Below, piece by piece: positions 26,392-35,785 of a DNA stretch of 64,000 nucleotides. The notes under the pieces are model-generated. The model was not told the DNA's origin, did not search any database, and worked only from the letters and a program-made list of their open reading frames with translations. The position numbers were made by a program, and so were the translations under genes. The first letter of the stretch is position 1, and every line of letters starts with the position of its first letter. The stretch is from CBDUQI01 sp965369325 (lineage in GTDB: Bacteria > Pseudomonadota > Gammaproteobacteria > Steroidobacterales > JBCBZW01): NCBI GenBank assembly GCA_965369325.1, contig CBDUQI010000002.1, forward strand, positions 18,374 to 82,373. Reading direction: 5' to 3'.

Positions 26392-28125
26392 ATGATGAGA
26401 TTTCCCCCAAACGCAGTGCGTATTGCGTCGGTTAGATCCGATGACCGATCATTCCCCGTCGCGGCGTCACGCGCGATGAAGAGCATGCTAATCGGCGCTG
26501 TGATCAGCGTGATGATCGGCGTCGTTCCGGGCGGCCCGAGCGGCATCGCGCACGCGGTCACGGGCGAGGCGCAAGCCGCTGCTGCGACGCCGGCAGCATC
26601 GGTGGTGAATGTACCGCACCCGCAATACGATCAGCTTAAGCCACTGGTGCGCAGCCAGCTTGAAACCGCACGCGGGCAGTTTGATCGCACCTTGTCCAGT
26701 CCCTCGGCCGGACGTGAGCACGGGGTTGCATACGGACGGCTTGGCATGCACTACCAGGCCCATCAGCAGCAGGCGGCAGCGCGTGCCTGCTATGTGAACG
26801 CGGCACTGCTTGATGCGCAGAATTTCCGCTGGCCCTATCTTCTGGCGGTGTACCATGAGGAAGCGGGCGAATTGCTGGAGGCGAGCGAGCAGTATCTGCA
26901 GAGCGTGCGACTTAACCCAGACAGCGTCGCCGGTGCCGTGCGATTGGCGCGGGTGTTGATTCAGCTCGAGCGCCTGGACGGGGCGCAGTCACTGTTAGAT
27001 CAAGTGCTGGCGGCGGAGCCTAAACACGCGGCTGCACTGGCCGCGCTTGGCGACATCGCGGCGGCGCGCGATGAGCACTCCAAGGCCGTCGAGTACTACA
27101 ACGCGGCGCTAGCGATCCAGCCGGAAGCCAGTCAGCTCACCTATCGTGTGGGTATTTCCTACCGGGCGCTGGGCCAGTTGGAGCAGGCACGTACGGCGCT
27201 TGAGCAGCGCGGTGAGCGCATTCCAAGCATTGCCGATCCGCTGCTCGCCTTTGTGCAGGGGCACAAGCTGGGGTCGAGCTTCTTTGTCTCTGAGGGCGAT
27301 AAAGCCATGCGCGGCGGGGATGTTGAGACAGCCGCACGGCTTTTCGATGCCGCCGCGGCGATCAACCCTGAAGATCCGCGTGCCTTGCTGGGGCTGGGCC
27401 AATCACTAGGTGCGGTGGGCAAGCTGGACAGCGCCATTGCCCGGTTCGATCAGGTGCTGCAGATTCAGCCCTACAACACCAATGCGCACTACTTTAAAGG
27501 CGCGCTGCATGAGATCGACGGCGACGACGATCAGGCATTAAGGCATTTTCGCTCAGCAGTGAGCGAGGAGAATGCGCACTTTGAAGCCACCTTTATGCTG
27601 GCCAATGCACTGTTGCGCAAGCGCTTGTTTGACGAGGCGGCGGTGCAATACGGACGCATCGCCAAGGCGCGGCAGGACCCAGAGTTTTTGTATCAGGAAG
27701 GCGTGGCGTGGTTGGCCGGGCAGCGTTGCGGCGCCGCGCAAAACGCGTTGATGGCGGCGGTGACCGTAAAGCCTTCTGATCAGCGTTACATTCAGGCCGT
27801 CTCGCGTTTGTTTTCGGTATGCGAGACGGGGCCAACGCAAAAAGCCACAGCACTGGAGTACGCCCAGCGCTTGTACGATGCACACCCCGGCCTTGAAACA
27901 TCGGTGTCGCTGGCGATGGCAATGGCCGCCAACGGGCGGTTCGAAGATGCCATCGATTTTCAAACCCAGGCGATTTTTGAAGCCCTAAAGGCCAACATGG
28001 CGGGCATGCCTGAAATTCTGGCAGCCGACCTGGATCGCTATCGCGAGGGTAAGCCGGCTGAGCTCGCGTGGCCGCACGAACATTCCATTTACCAACCGGC
28101 GCGTTTGACGCTGGACCGGCTGTAG
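26392..28125 (+). CDS. Exported TPR protein
   Basis: A 577-residue protein starting six bases after the preceding stop. The N-terminus is odd: about 28 residues precede a good signal sequence (MKSMLIGAVISVMIGVVPGG), so the ATG at 26476 is an alternative start. About twelve TPR units follow (for example YYNAALAIQPEASQLTYRV, AIARFDQVLQIQPYNTNAH). No catalytic domain is present. It probably acts in the periplasm as a protein-binding scaffold, paired with the CRTAC1 lipoprotein gene that follows after 63 bases. Confidence 0.9.
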   Translation: MMRFPPNAVRIASVRSDDRSFPVAASRAMKSMLIGAVISVMIGVVPGGPSGIAHAVTGEAQAAAATPAASVVNVPHPQYDQLKPLVRSQLETARGQFDRTLSSPSAGREHGVAYGRLGMHYQAHQQQAAARACYVNAALLDAQNFRWPYLLAVYHEEAGELLEASEQYLQSVRLNPDSVAGAVRLARVLIQLERLDGAQSLLDQVLAAEPKHAAALAALGDIAAARDEHSKAVEYYNAALAIQPEASQLTYRVGISYRALGQLEQARTALEQRGERIPSIADPLLAFVQGHKLGSSFFVSEGDKAMRGGDVETAARLFDAAAAINPEDPRALLGLGQSLGAVGKLDSAIARFDQVLQIQPYNTNAHYFKGALHEIDGDDDQALRHFRSAVSEENAHFEATFMLANALLRKRLFDEAAVQYGRIAKARQDPEFLYQEGVAWLAGQRCGAAQNALMAAVTVKPSDQRYIQAVSRLFSVCETGPTQKATALEYAQRLYDAHPGLETSVSLAMAMAANGRFEDAIDFQTQAIFEALKANMAGMPEILAADLDRYREGKPAELAWPHEHSIYQPARLTLDRL

Positions 28126-28188
28126 AGCCCGGCGGGCGTGGGGCAGTGTTCGCGCCAGCCAGCATCGGCGAGCCGGCGACCGTGCACC

Positions 28189-29934
28189 ATGCCGGGTGCT
28201 GGCCGTGTCGGTGTCATCAAGAGCACGGCGTTGGCAGTGCTTGCCACCGTAGCGCTCGCGGGCTGTAGCGAGCCCGGTACCCAATCGGGCCCAGGTACCC
28301 AATCAGATTATGAGCCCACGCTCTTCGAAGACCGGGCGCAGGCGTCCGGTCTGCACTTTGAGCATGCCAACGGCATGGTGGGCGAGCTGTATTTCGCCGA
28401 GATGATGGGCGCAGGTGCGGCACTGTTTGACTACGACGGCGATGCCGATCTGGATGTCTGGCTAGTGCAGGGCGGTAATCTGGGCGCCGACGCTACGCCA
28501 GTCAACCGGGCCGATCAGCTTTTTCGCAACGACAGCGCCGACGGCCAGCTACGCTTTACCAACGTCACGCAACAGGCGCAAATCGCGGCCACCACCTACG
28601 GCATGGGTGTTGCCATTGGCGACATCGATAACGATGGCGATGAAGATGTATTCCTGAGCAACTTCGGCCCCAACCAGTTGTGGCGCAACAATGGCGACGG
28701 AACGTTTACGGACATCAGTGCCAGCGCGGGTGTGGGTGATACTCGCTGGAGTGTTAGCGCCAGTATGGCGGACCTGGATGGCGACGGCTGGTTGGATATC
28801 TACGTCGGCAATTACGTCAGCTACACCATCGCGGGCCATAAGCCCTGCCGCTCGACCACCAGCGCACGCGATTACTGCTCGCCGCTGGTGTACCGCCCGC
28901 AAGGCGACCGACTGCTGCGCAACGCGGGCGATGGCCGCTTTGAAGATGTGACGGGTGCTAGCGGCGTGGGCGGTGCCCGCGGTGGTGCGCTGGGCGTCAG
29001 TGTGGCGGACTTCAACAGCGACGGCCGCCCCGATATCTATGTGGCGAACGATGGCGTGGCCAATCTGCTGTGGATTAATCAGGGCGGCATGCGCTTTGTT
29101 GAGCAGGCCGCGCTGGCGGGGGTTGCAGTGAATATGAGCGGCGCGCCGGAAGCCAGCATGGGCGTGGATGCGGGCGACTTCGACGATGATGGCGATGAGG
29201 ATTTGTTTATGACTCATCTAGCCCGCGAATCCAACACGCTGTATCTGAACGACGGCAAGGGCTGGTTTGAAGACCGCACTGTGGGCATGGGGCTGGCCGG
29301 GCCAAGCCTGGCGGCGACGGGTTTCGGCACCGGCTGGTTTGACTACGACAACGACGGCACGCTGGATATCTTCGCGGCCAACGGCGCGGTTACCCGATTA
29401 CAGGCACAAATGGATGCCGGGCTCGCGCACCCGTTGCGACAGCGCAACCAGCTGTTCCGCGGCGAGTCAGGCACCGGGTTTGTCGAGGTGAGTGCCACTG
29501 CAGGCGCGGCCTTTCAGATCGAGGATGTCACCCGCGGTGCAGCCTTCGGGGATGTGGACAACGATGGTGACACCGACATCGTGGTCACCAACAACAACGG
29601 CCCAGCACGTTTGCTGATTAATCAGGCGGGGCAGCAGCAGGTCTGGCTGGGGCTGCAACTAACAAGTACGCAGGGGCGCCCGGCATTAGGTGCACGCGTG
29701 CGTGCAACATTGCGCGGTCGCGGCACCGTGTGGCGCCGTGCGCGCAGCGATGGCAGCTACGGCTCAAGCCGCGATTCGCGTGTGTTAATCGGCCTGGGGC
29801 GGGGCGATGCCGCGCAAGGCGCGGTTGAGGCGATTCATGTTTATTGGCCGAATGGCGGGTCTGAGGATTTCGGCGCGCTCGCGCCCGGGCGGTACCACCA
29901 GTTGGTACAGGGGCAAGGTCGTGCGCTGCAGTAG
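28189..29934 (+). CDS. CRTAC1 family lipoprotein
   Basis: A 581-residue protein. The ATG at 28189 is chosen because it gives a compact lipoprotein signal (MPGAGRVGVIKSTALAVLAT, then VALAGC); the frame is open to 28138. Near the start is a short duplication, GTQSGPGTQS. Seven calcium-type loops follow (DYDGDADLD, DIDNDGDED, DLDGDGWLD, DFNSDGRPD, DFDDDGDED, DYDNDGTLD, DVDNDGDTD), then a C-terminal ASPIC/UnbV domain (RSDGSYGSSRDSRVLIGLG, HVYWPNGGSEDF). It is a close paralogue of the proteins at 12557 and 24580. The TPR lipoprotein gene downstream overlaps its 3' end. Confidence 0.92.
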   Translation: MPGAGRVGVIKSTALAVLATVALAGCSEPGTQSGPGTQSDYEPTLFEDRAQASGLHFEHANGMVGELYFAEMMGAGAALFDYDGDADLDVWLVQGGNLGADATPVNRADQLFRNDSADGQLRFTNVTQQAQIAATTYGMGVAIGDIDNDGDEDVFLSNFGPNQLWRNNGDGTFTDISASAGVGDTRWSVSASMADLDGDGWLDIYVGNYVSYTIAGHKPCRSTTSARDYCSPLVYRPQGDRLLRNAGDGRFEDVTGASGVGGARGGALGVSVADFNSDGRPDIYVANDGVANLLWINQGGMRFVEQAALAGVAVNMSGAPEASMGVDAGDFDDDGDEDLFMTHLARESNTLYLNDGKGWFEDRTVGMGLAGPSLAATGFGTGWFDYDNDGTLDIFAANGAVTRLQAQMDAGLAHPLRQRNQLFRGESGTGFVEVSATAGAAFQIEDVTRGAAFGDVDNDGDTDIVVTNNNGPARLLINQAGQQQVWLGLQLTSTQGRPALGARVRATLRGRGTVWRRARSDGSYGSSRDSRVLIGLGRGDAAQGAVEAIHVYWPNGGSEDFGALAPGRYHQLVQGQGRALQ

Positions 29935-31594
29935 CAGGTTTCGGTGTGCGCGTGCGCGTACCCGTGCGGTGCCAGCGGGCCGGCGTTTAGCGCTGGGCTG
30001 GTATCTGTGCGGTTGCATGTTACTGAGTGCGTGCACGCCGGGCGAGCCGGTTAGTTCTGCCGCTTCATCCGCTGATCCGGCCCTCACAGGTTTACGTTTT
30101 CCGGATGTCTCGCATCTAGAACCCAGCGTGGCCGAGGCCATTGTGGAGGGGCGCAGGCAGCTGGAGGCCGCGCAGGATGCGGGTGATGCTTCGCGCATTG
30201 CGGCGCAGTACGCGGCGCTCGGCCGGTTGTTCCAGGCGCACCATCTTCAGGAGGCCGCAGTCGCCGCTTATCGTCACGCGCTCGCGGGCGATGCCGACAA
30301 CGTTCAATGGCACTACCTGCTGGCGCTCGCTGCGGCCGACAGCAACGCGTCGGCGGAGGCGAGCACACATCTAAAGGCGGTGCTAGCGTTGCAGCCGGAT
30401 TACGCACCTGCCTGGATTCGATTGGGTCGAATAACACTGCAATCGGGACACGACATTGATGCGCGCGCCGCGTTCGAGCAGGCGCAGGCGTTGCTCGAGA
30501 GCGCCGCCGCCCACGAGGGGTTGGCCCGGGTCGCGCTGATGCAGAACGACCCGCAACGCGCCGCCGGGCACCTGGAGCGAGCCCTCGCAATACAGCCTCA
30601 GGCGACACGGTTGCGTACGCCGCTGGTGCAGGCTTATCGCAAGCTGGCTCGCACCGAGGAGTTGGCTCGTCTGGTGCCGCAGCTGGCGCCGGATGGGGGT
30701 GTGCCTGTGAGTTTCGAGGACCCCTGGTTTGAGCAGCTTGCCGGGTTGGTGCGCAGCTCGCAGTTTTACCTGCAACAGGGCCAGGCCCGCATCGCGCAGC
30801 AGGACTACCGGGGGGCAGCCGAGCAGTTCGGGCTGGCTGTTCAGGCCAACCCGCAGGACGCCGCCGCGCATGCCACTTACGGTCGCGCGCTGGAGCGCTT
30901 AGGGGCGCGGGAGCAGGCGCATGCCCAGTACACGCTGGCCCTGGGCTTGGTGCCTACACATGCGCAGGCCAATTACTTTCTGGGCGCGATGCTCTTCCGC
31001 CAGGGCGATGAGCAGGCTATGGCTTACTTTGAGCGCGCGGTGGTCGCCGACCCTCAGTATTTGCAGCCGCGCTATCTGCTGGCCGCGCAGCGGCTGCGCG
31101 AGGCGCGTTACGCGGAGGCGGCCGTGCACTACAGGGCGTTGGTAGGGGTTCAGCCGCAGTCGCTGGAGCCCCGATACTGGCTGGGTCTAGCGCACCTGAT
31201 GGCGGGTGAGTGCGAGCCGGCGCTGGCTGCGTTGGGTGCGGCCGAGCGCATCGCCAGCGGCAACGGTCTGGTTATGCAGGCTTCTGCTCGTGCGATCGCC
31301 GTTTGCGTCGGGACGCCGCCAGCGTTGGACAAGGCGTTGGAATTTGCCCGCACGGTACTGGAGGCAAAGCCGGACGCGGAATCACACGCGACGCTTGCGA
31401 TGGTACTGCAGGCGCGTGGGGATCAGGCGGGCGCTTTGCATCAGGTGGAGGCAGCGGAAAAACAACTGGCGTCGAACGCACCTGTACGCGAGTGGTATCA
31501 GCAGCTTCGCAGGCAGCTTCAGGATAATGCGGATGCGCCCTTGCCGTGGCCGCCGACCAGCCCCACGGTTCGCCCGCAACTCCCTCGCCTGTGA
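29921..31594 (+). CDS. TPR lipoprotein, last gene of Cluster A
   Basis: A 557-residue protein. The chosen GTG at 29921 lies seven bases behind AGGGG and overlaps the end of the CRTAC1 gene by 14 bases; a GTG at 29969 is the main alternative. Either gives a lipoprotein signal ending GWYLCGCMLLSAC. The rest is about eleven TPR units (for example AAYRHALAGDADNVQWHYLL, AYFERAVVADPQYLQPRYLL). The signal, length and repeats resemble the TPR protein at 11142, so the cluster begins and ends with the same kind of lipid-anchored TPR protein. It is convergent with the methyltransferase gene, 19 bases away. Confidence 0.9.
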   Translation: MRCSSRFRCARARTRAVPAGRRLALGWYLCGCMLLSACTPGEPVSSAASSADPALTGLRFPDVSHLEPSVAEAIVEGRRQLEAAQDAGDASRIAAQYAALGRLFQAHHLQEAAVAAYRHALAGDADNVQWHYLLALAAADSNASAEASTHLKAVLALQPDYAPAWIRLGRITLQSGHDIDARAAFEQAQALLESAAAHEGLARVALMQNDPQRAAGHLERALAIQPQATRLRTPLVQAYRKLARTEELARLVPQLAPDGGVPVSFEDPWFEQLAGLVRSSQFYLQQGQARIAQQDYRGAAEQFGLAVQANPQDAAAHATYGRALERLGAREQAHAQYTLALGLVPTHAQANYFLGAMLFRQGDEQAMAYFERAVVADPQYLQPRYLLAAQRLREARYAEAAVHYRALVGVQPQSLEPRYWLGLAHLMAGECEPALAALGAAERIASGNGLVMQASARAIAVCVGTPPALDKALEFARTVLEAKPDAESHATLAMVLQARGDQAGALHQVEAAEKQLASNAPVREWYQQLRRQLQDNADAPLPWPPTSPTVRPQLPRL

Positions 31595-31613
31595 TCTCCT
31601 GGCGGTGGGGGTG

Positions 31614-32252
31614 TTAGAGGCGCTGGAACACGCCGTAGCGCACCAGAATTTGATCCGCGAACTCCTCATGTCCGGGCAGATACGGGCGCGGTTCGGATAT
31701 CTGTTCGATGCGCCAGCTGCCATCGCTGGCCAGCGTGTCGAAGGCCTCCTGGGTTTGGCGCACCTCGAACACATCGGTGCGTTGGGTCATCACAATAAAA
31801 CCGCCGGTGTGCACCAGCCGGCAAAACTCGCGGCACGTACCCAGCACGTCCGGCAGGTAGGACATCACACCAATGCACACCAGCGCGCCAAAGTCGGCGT
31901 CCGGCAGGGGCACAGGCAGCGCGGTGAGATCCTGCACGGATACACTTGAGTAAATGCCCGAGCGTTGCGCACATCGGATGGAGCTGGCCGAGGCATCAAT
32001 GCCGAGCAGATGGTTGAAGCCTGCACGCCGCAACGCCGCGCCGACCAAACCGGTGCCGCAGCCAGCGTCCAGCACACGGACATCGGGTGCGCACAAAGAG
32101 ACCAGGTACTGCGCCGCGACTTGTGGTGCCTGATAGTTCCACCCGGCCAGATCGGTGTCGTAGGCCTGCGCCCAATTGTCGTAGAGGTCGACCACCTGTT
32201 CGTGGGTGGCGCCGGCGGCGTCGGCCAGGGATGGTTTTTGTTCTTCGCTCAT
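31614..32252 (-). CDS. Class I SAM-dependent methyltransferase
   Basis: A 212-residue protein. The ATG at 32252 has GAGGAGG about six bases upstream; the frame is open to 32285. The SAM-binding glycine-rich motif is VRVLDAGCGTGLVGAALRRA (about residues 58-77), followed by LLGIDASASSI, with motif II/III around FGALVCIGVMSYLPD. The opening DLYDNWAQAYDTDLAGWNY is typical of small Methyltransf_11/25 enzymes. The methyl acceptor is unknown. The histidine kinase gene lies upstream on the same strand with 42 bases between, so the two may be co-transcribed. Confidence 0.92.
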   Translation of the reverse strand: MSEEQKPSLADAAGATHEQVVDLYDNWAQAYDTDLAGWNYQAPQVAAQYLVSLCAPDVRVLDAGCGTGLVGAALRRAGFNHLLGIDASASSIRCAQRSGIYSSVSVQDLTALPVPLPDADFGALVCIGVMSYLPDVLGTCREFCRLVHTGGFIVMTQRTDVFEVRQTQEAFDTLASDGSWRIEQISEPRPYLPGHEEFADQILVRYGVFQRL

Positions 32253-32294
32253 GGCTGCCTCCTCATCCGCGCTGGAGGCTGTCATTGGCGCAGA

Positions 32295-33482
32295 TTACTC
32301 CGATATCGGCATTGCCAGTTTAACGGTTGTACCCGTCGGGCGCGAGGCCAACAAGAACTGGCCGCCGCGACCGTGGATTTGCTCCTCGATGCTAAACAAC
32401 CCAAAACCGGCGGGCTCGTGAGTGGTGTCAATCCGCTGGAATCCGCATCCATTGTCCGCCACCGTGATGTACAGCAGGCTCTCACTGTGGCTGACGGTGG
32501 TGAGCACATCGGAGGCCTGCGCGTGCTTGGCGACGTTCATCCAAAGCTCGCGCACTGCACGAAACACAAATACCGCGTCGGGGTGGGGTATTTGGGGTAC
32601 ATGCGGCGTTTCGGTAACACGATAGCTCGGGCAACTGGGCAGCGTTTTGCTGGAAGGGTCGCACAAACGGCCGCTTAGCCAGCGCAGCGCAGGCACCAGA
32701 CCAAAGTCACGCAACACCGGCGGGCTCAGATCGAACACCAGCGTGCGCGTTTGCTCGATAACATTTTGCGTAAGTTGCGTGGCCTGCGCCAGGATCGGGC
32801 GCAAGCCGCCATTGGCGGCTTTGGAGGCTTCGTCAAGGCAAAAGCGCACGCTCAGTAAAGACTGGAGTGTGGCGTCATGCAGATCTTGCGCGATACGTCG
32901 TCGCTCTGCCTCTTCCGCGTTCACCAGTCTTGTGGTGAGGCGGCGGGTACGCTCCAGCATATCGTGGGCCTGATCACGGCGATCAAGCCGGGTCTTGTGA
33001 CGTTCGAATAACGACATCACCAGCCCAGCCAGGCGCTTGAGGGAGTCTCGTTGCTTGTGGTTAAGCGCGCGCGTGTGCGTGTCGATCACACACAGTCCGC
33101 CCAGCATATGGCCTTGTCGGTTGACCAGTGGCGCACCGGCGTAGAACCGGATGCCTGGCTCGCCAGTCACTAAGGGGTTGTGCCGAAAGCGTGGGTCGGT
33201 ACGGGCATCTGGGACTTCTATGACGCCATCAGCATTGACTAGATCGGCACAAAAAGCATCCGTGCGCGAGGTTTGAGTCAGCTCGATGCCGGCGCCTCTT
33301 TTAGTCCACTGGCGCTGTTCGTCAAGCAGGGTGAGCCGCGCGATCGGAGTTTCGCAAATGCTTGCTGCCAGTTCGACTATGGCATCCAGTTCTGGTTGGG
33401 CGCGACCATTGAGCACGCGGGACGGCAACGGGGCGCGCTGGCGCGCCGATTCGTTGGTGTCACGAGTGCACTTCAGAGACAT
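32295..33482 (-). CDS. GAF-domain sensor histidine kinase (NarX/LuxR-system type)
   Basis: A 395-residue cytoplasmic kinase from the ATG at 33482 (a GTG at 33494 is the alternative). Residues about 25-165 form a GAF domain (APLVNRQGHMLGGLCVID). A coiled-coil linker leads to a HisKA_3 dimerisation/phosphoacceptor helix, EERRRIAQDLHDATLQ-like, with the phospho-His in DLHD (about residue 205). The C-terminal HATPase_c domain shows ELWMNVAKHAQA and VADNGCGF. There are no membrane helices, so the signal is internal or diffusible. Such kinases usually pair with a NarL/LuxR response regulator; none is in the window, so it is an orphan here. Confidence 0.93.
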   Translation of the reverse strand: MSLKCTRDTNESARQRAPLPSRVLNGRAQPELDAIVELAASICETPIARLTLLDEQRQWTKRGAGIELTQTSRTDAFCADLVNADGVIEVPDARTDPRFRHNPLVTGEPGIRFYAGAPLVNRQGHMLGGLCVIDTHTRALNHKQRDSLKRLAGLVMSLFERHKTRLDRRDQAHDMLERTRRLTTRLVNAEEAERRRIAQDLHDATLQSLLSVRFCLDEASKAANGGLRPILAQATQLTQNVIEQTRTLVFDLSPPVLRDFGLVPALRWLSGRLCDPSSKTLPSCPSYRVTETPHVPQIPHPDAVFVFRAVRELWMNVAKHAQASDVLTTVSHSESLLYITVADNGCGFQRIDTTHEPAGFGLFSIEEQIHGRGGQFLLASRPTGTTVKLAMPISE

Positions 33483-33661
33483 ATCAAAAAGCACTTTATC
33501 TTTCTATGCGCTCAGGATGGACCTGCTCCTTATGATGTCCAGTATTACATAATATGTGGTTTCGTGCGTTACTGATTGCCCGTCCCTATTATCACGATGT
33601 CTGATGCAGTCGTCAGCCAGACACTATTATTGAAGTGTTTTGCGGGGTTCATCCGTAGGTT

Positions 33662-35104
33662 TCAGGGGCCTGCAGCTTGTATCTGCTTGAAGGTCTTTAG
33701 GGCGTCCAGTGCCCGTTGCCGCCCGATACTGTGTTCCACCAGAGGCAGCGGATACTGCGTGCCCAAGTGTATGCCCGCGCGTGCCAGCGTCGCGGCGTCA
33801 GCCGCCCAGGGCTGATGAATATGCGTCGATGGCAGGCCCGCCAGCTCGGGCACCCAGCGGCGCACATAACTGCCCTGTGGGTCGAATTTCTCCCCCTGCA
33901 GGATGGGGTTGAACACGCGAAAGTAGGGGGAGGCATCTGCGCCGCAACCAGCCACCCATTGCCAGCCCGCACAGTTGTTGGCGAGATCGGCATCCACCAG
34001 GGTGTCCCAGAACCACTGCTCGCCCCGTTGCCAGGGCACCAGCAGATGCTTAACCAGAAAAGACGCGGCGATCATACGCACACGGTTGTGCATCCAGCCG
34101 GTTTGCCACAGCTCCCGCATGCCGGCATCCACGATTGGGAAGCCGGTCTGACCTCGTTGCCAGGCGGACAACGCATCCTGGTCATCCACCCACGGAAATG
34201 CGTTGTATGCGGGTTTGAACGCGCTACTGGCGATATGCGGCCAGTGGAACAGCAGGTGGTGGGAGAAGTCGCGCCAGCCCAATTGGCGCAGGTAAGCCGC
34301 GCTGCCGCCACCGGCTGAGGCGTGATCGCGGACGAAGTGCCACAGCTGGCGTGGGCTGATCTCGCCAAAGTGCAGATGCGCCGATAGCTGCGAGGTGCCA
34401 GGCGCGGCGGGCACATCGCGCCCGTCGCTGTAGTGGCTTATCGCCTCGTCGGCAAACTGCGCCAGGCGCGCCTTCGCGCCGGCTTCGCCTGGTTGCCAGT
34501 GTGCCCGCAGCCCGCCAGCCCAGTCCGGCCGAACGGGCAGCAGCGACCAGTCCTCCAGTGCCTCACTTGCGATGGAAACTGGCGCGAAAGATAGCTTTGG
34601 AACGGGCAATTCGGCTGCGGGTTCCGGTTGCCCCAGGCAAGTCTTCCAAAACGGCGTGAACACTTTGAACGGTGTGTCTGTGCGCGTACGGATGTGTTCC
34701 GGCTGAAACAACAGCGTCCCGGTAAAGCGCCGCACTTCCAGCCCGTCGGCGGAAAAGCGCTGGTGCAAGCGCTGTTCAAGCGACACCTTCCATGGTTGAT
34801 AGCCGCGGCTGAAATACAGTGCTGCTGCGTCGCAATGGGTTACCAGACGCGCCAGCACCTGCTCGATCGGTCCGCGTGCCAGCCACAGTTGCCCGCCGTG
34901 CTGGTGCAGGGATTGTTGCAGGCTGTGCAGTGAGTGATGCAGCCACCAGCGGCTGGCACTGGCTGGCGCGCGCGCGCCGGGCGTGGATTCGTCATGCACA
35001 TAACAGACGATCAACGGCCGGCCGCTGATCGCCGCTGCGTGCAGAGCCGGGTGGTCGCTCAGGCGCAGGTCTTCATACAGCCAGACAATTACCGGTGCCG
35101 TCAC
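33662..35104 (-). CDS. phrB: Deoxyribodipyrimidine photolyase (class I, FAD-dependent)
   Basis: A 480-residue protein from a GTG at 35104, with AGGAGA six bases upstream. It has the N-terminal photolyase alpha/beta domain (VIVWLYEDLRLSDHPALHAA) and the C-terminal FAD-binding domain with TGFPIVDAGMRELWQTGWMH and NRVRMIAASFLVKHLLVPW, plus GEISPRQLW. It repairs UV-induced cyclobutane pyrimidine dimers using blue light. Length is normal for class I CPD photolyases, and a CPD photolyase is favoured over a cryptochrome by overall motif match. It is a single gene, divergent from the DUF4826-like gene. Confidence 0.96.
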   Translation of the reverse strand: MTAPVIVWLYEDLRLSDHPALHAAAISGRPLIVCYVHDESTPGARAPASASRWWLHHSLHSLQQSLHQHGGQLWLARGPIEQVLARLVTHCDAAALYFSRGYQPWKVSLEQRLHQRFSADGLEVRRFTGTLLFQPEHIRTRTDTPFKVFTPFWKTCLGQPEPAAELPVPKLSFAPVSIASEALEDWSLLPVRPDWAGGLRAHWQPGEAGAKARLAQFADEAISHYSDGRDVPAAPGTSQLSAHLHFGEISPRQLWHFVRDHASAGGGSAAYLRQLGWRDFSHHLLFHWPHIASSAFKPAYNAFPWVDDQDALSAWQRGQTGFPIVDAGMRELWQTGWMHNRVRMIAASFLVKHLLVPWQRGEQWFWDTLVDADLANNCAGWQWVAGCGADASPYFRVFNPILQGEKFDPQGSYVRRWVPELAGLPSTHIHQPWAADAATLARAGIHLGTQYPLPLVEHSIGRQRALDALKTFKQIQAAGP

Positions 35105-35284
35105 CAGGTTTCTCCTGAATAAACGCCGGGCGGGGTGTCTGCTGGTGCAGCGTCGTGCCCGCGGCCCGCCGGACTAGGCGAGATGAGGTCAGCGCGCGAT
35201 AGTATCGCCTCATAGAGCCAGTGGGGTAGCGGAATTGCACGTTTATCACGACACTTTCGCCGGCTGGTCCGCTACAATTGTGAC

Positions 35285-35785
35285 ATGAGTGACGCAACCG
35301 AACAGCAAAAAGCCCATCTGGCCAGCGAACAGGGCCAGCAGGAATTTAATCAGTGGTTGAGCGAGATGTACTCGCAGCTAGGGCGGTATGCCCATAGCAA
35401 GGGTGCGATCCCTGCGGAGGCCGACGGACAGGTGGTCTGGGCGGTGCCCTTTCGGCTGCTGCTGGTTCGTGTGTGGGCCCGCGCGGATCGCAGCGCCTCC
35501 CATTGGGTGCTGGGTGGCGGTGAAATCCCAAGTGATGTGATCGAAACGCGGCTAGCAGCGACGCCGCGCGAGGCTGTGCGCCACATCGCGCTCAAGTGGC
35601 AGTTGCAGGCGGCACGTGTATCCACGCTGGCCGACGATGGCACGGCCGCGCCCGCCGCGCCTGATGGCGCCAGCGATGTTGATTGGGACGACATGGGCAT
35701 CAAGCTTGCGCAGCAGGCCGAGGCGCTCTATGCCCTTACCGATCGCGATGATCTTTGGGATGTACCCGCTCCGGATTCCGCTTGA
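35285..35785 (+). CDS. Conserved hypothetical protein, DUF4826-like
   Basis: A 166-residue soluble protein without a signal peptide. Features are WLSEMYSQLGRYAHSKGAIP, the VVWAVPFRLLLVRVWARAD segment, REAVRHIALKWQLQA, and a C-terminal LAQQAEALYALTDRDDLWDV. This order matches my memory of the DUF4826 family of gammaproteobacteria, but I cannot verify it. Function is unknown. The ribosome-binding site at 35285 is weak. It is divergent from phrB, with 180 bases between them. Confidence 0.8.
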   Translation: MSDATEQQKAHLASEQGQQEFNQWLSEMYSQLGRYAHSKGAIPAEADGQVVWAVPFRLLLVRVWARADRSASHWVLGGGEIPSDVIETRLAATPREAVRHIALKWQLQAARVSTLADDGTAAPAAPDGASDVDWDDMGIKLAQQAEALYALTDRDDLWDVPAPDSA

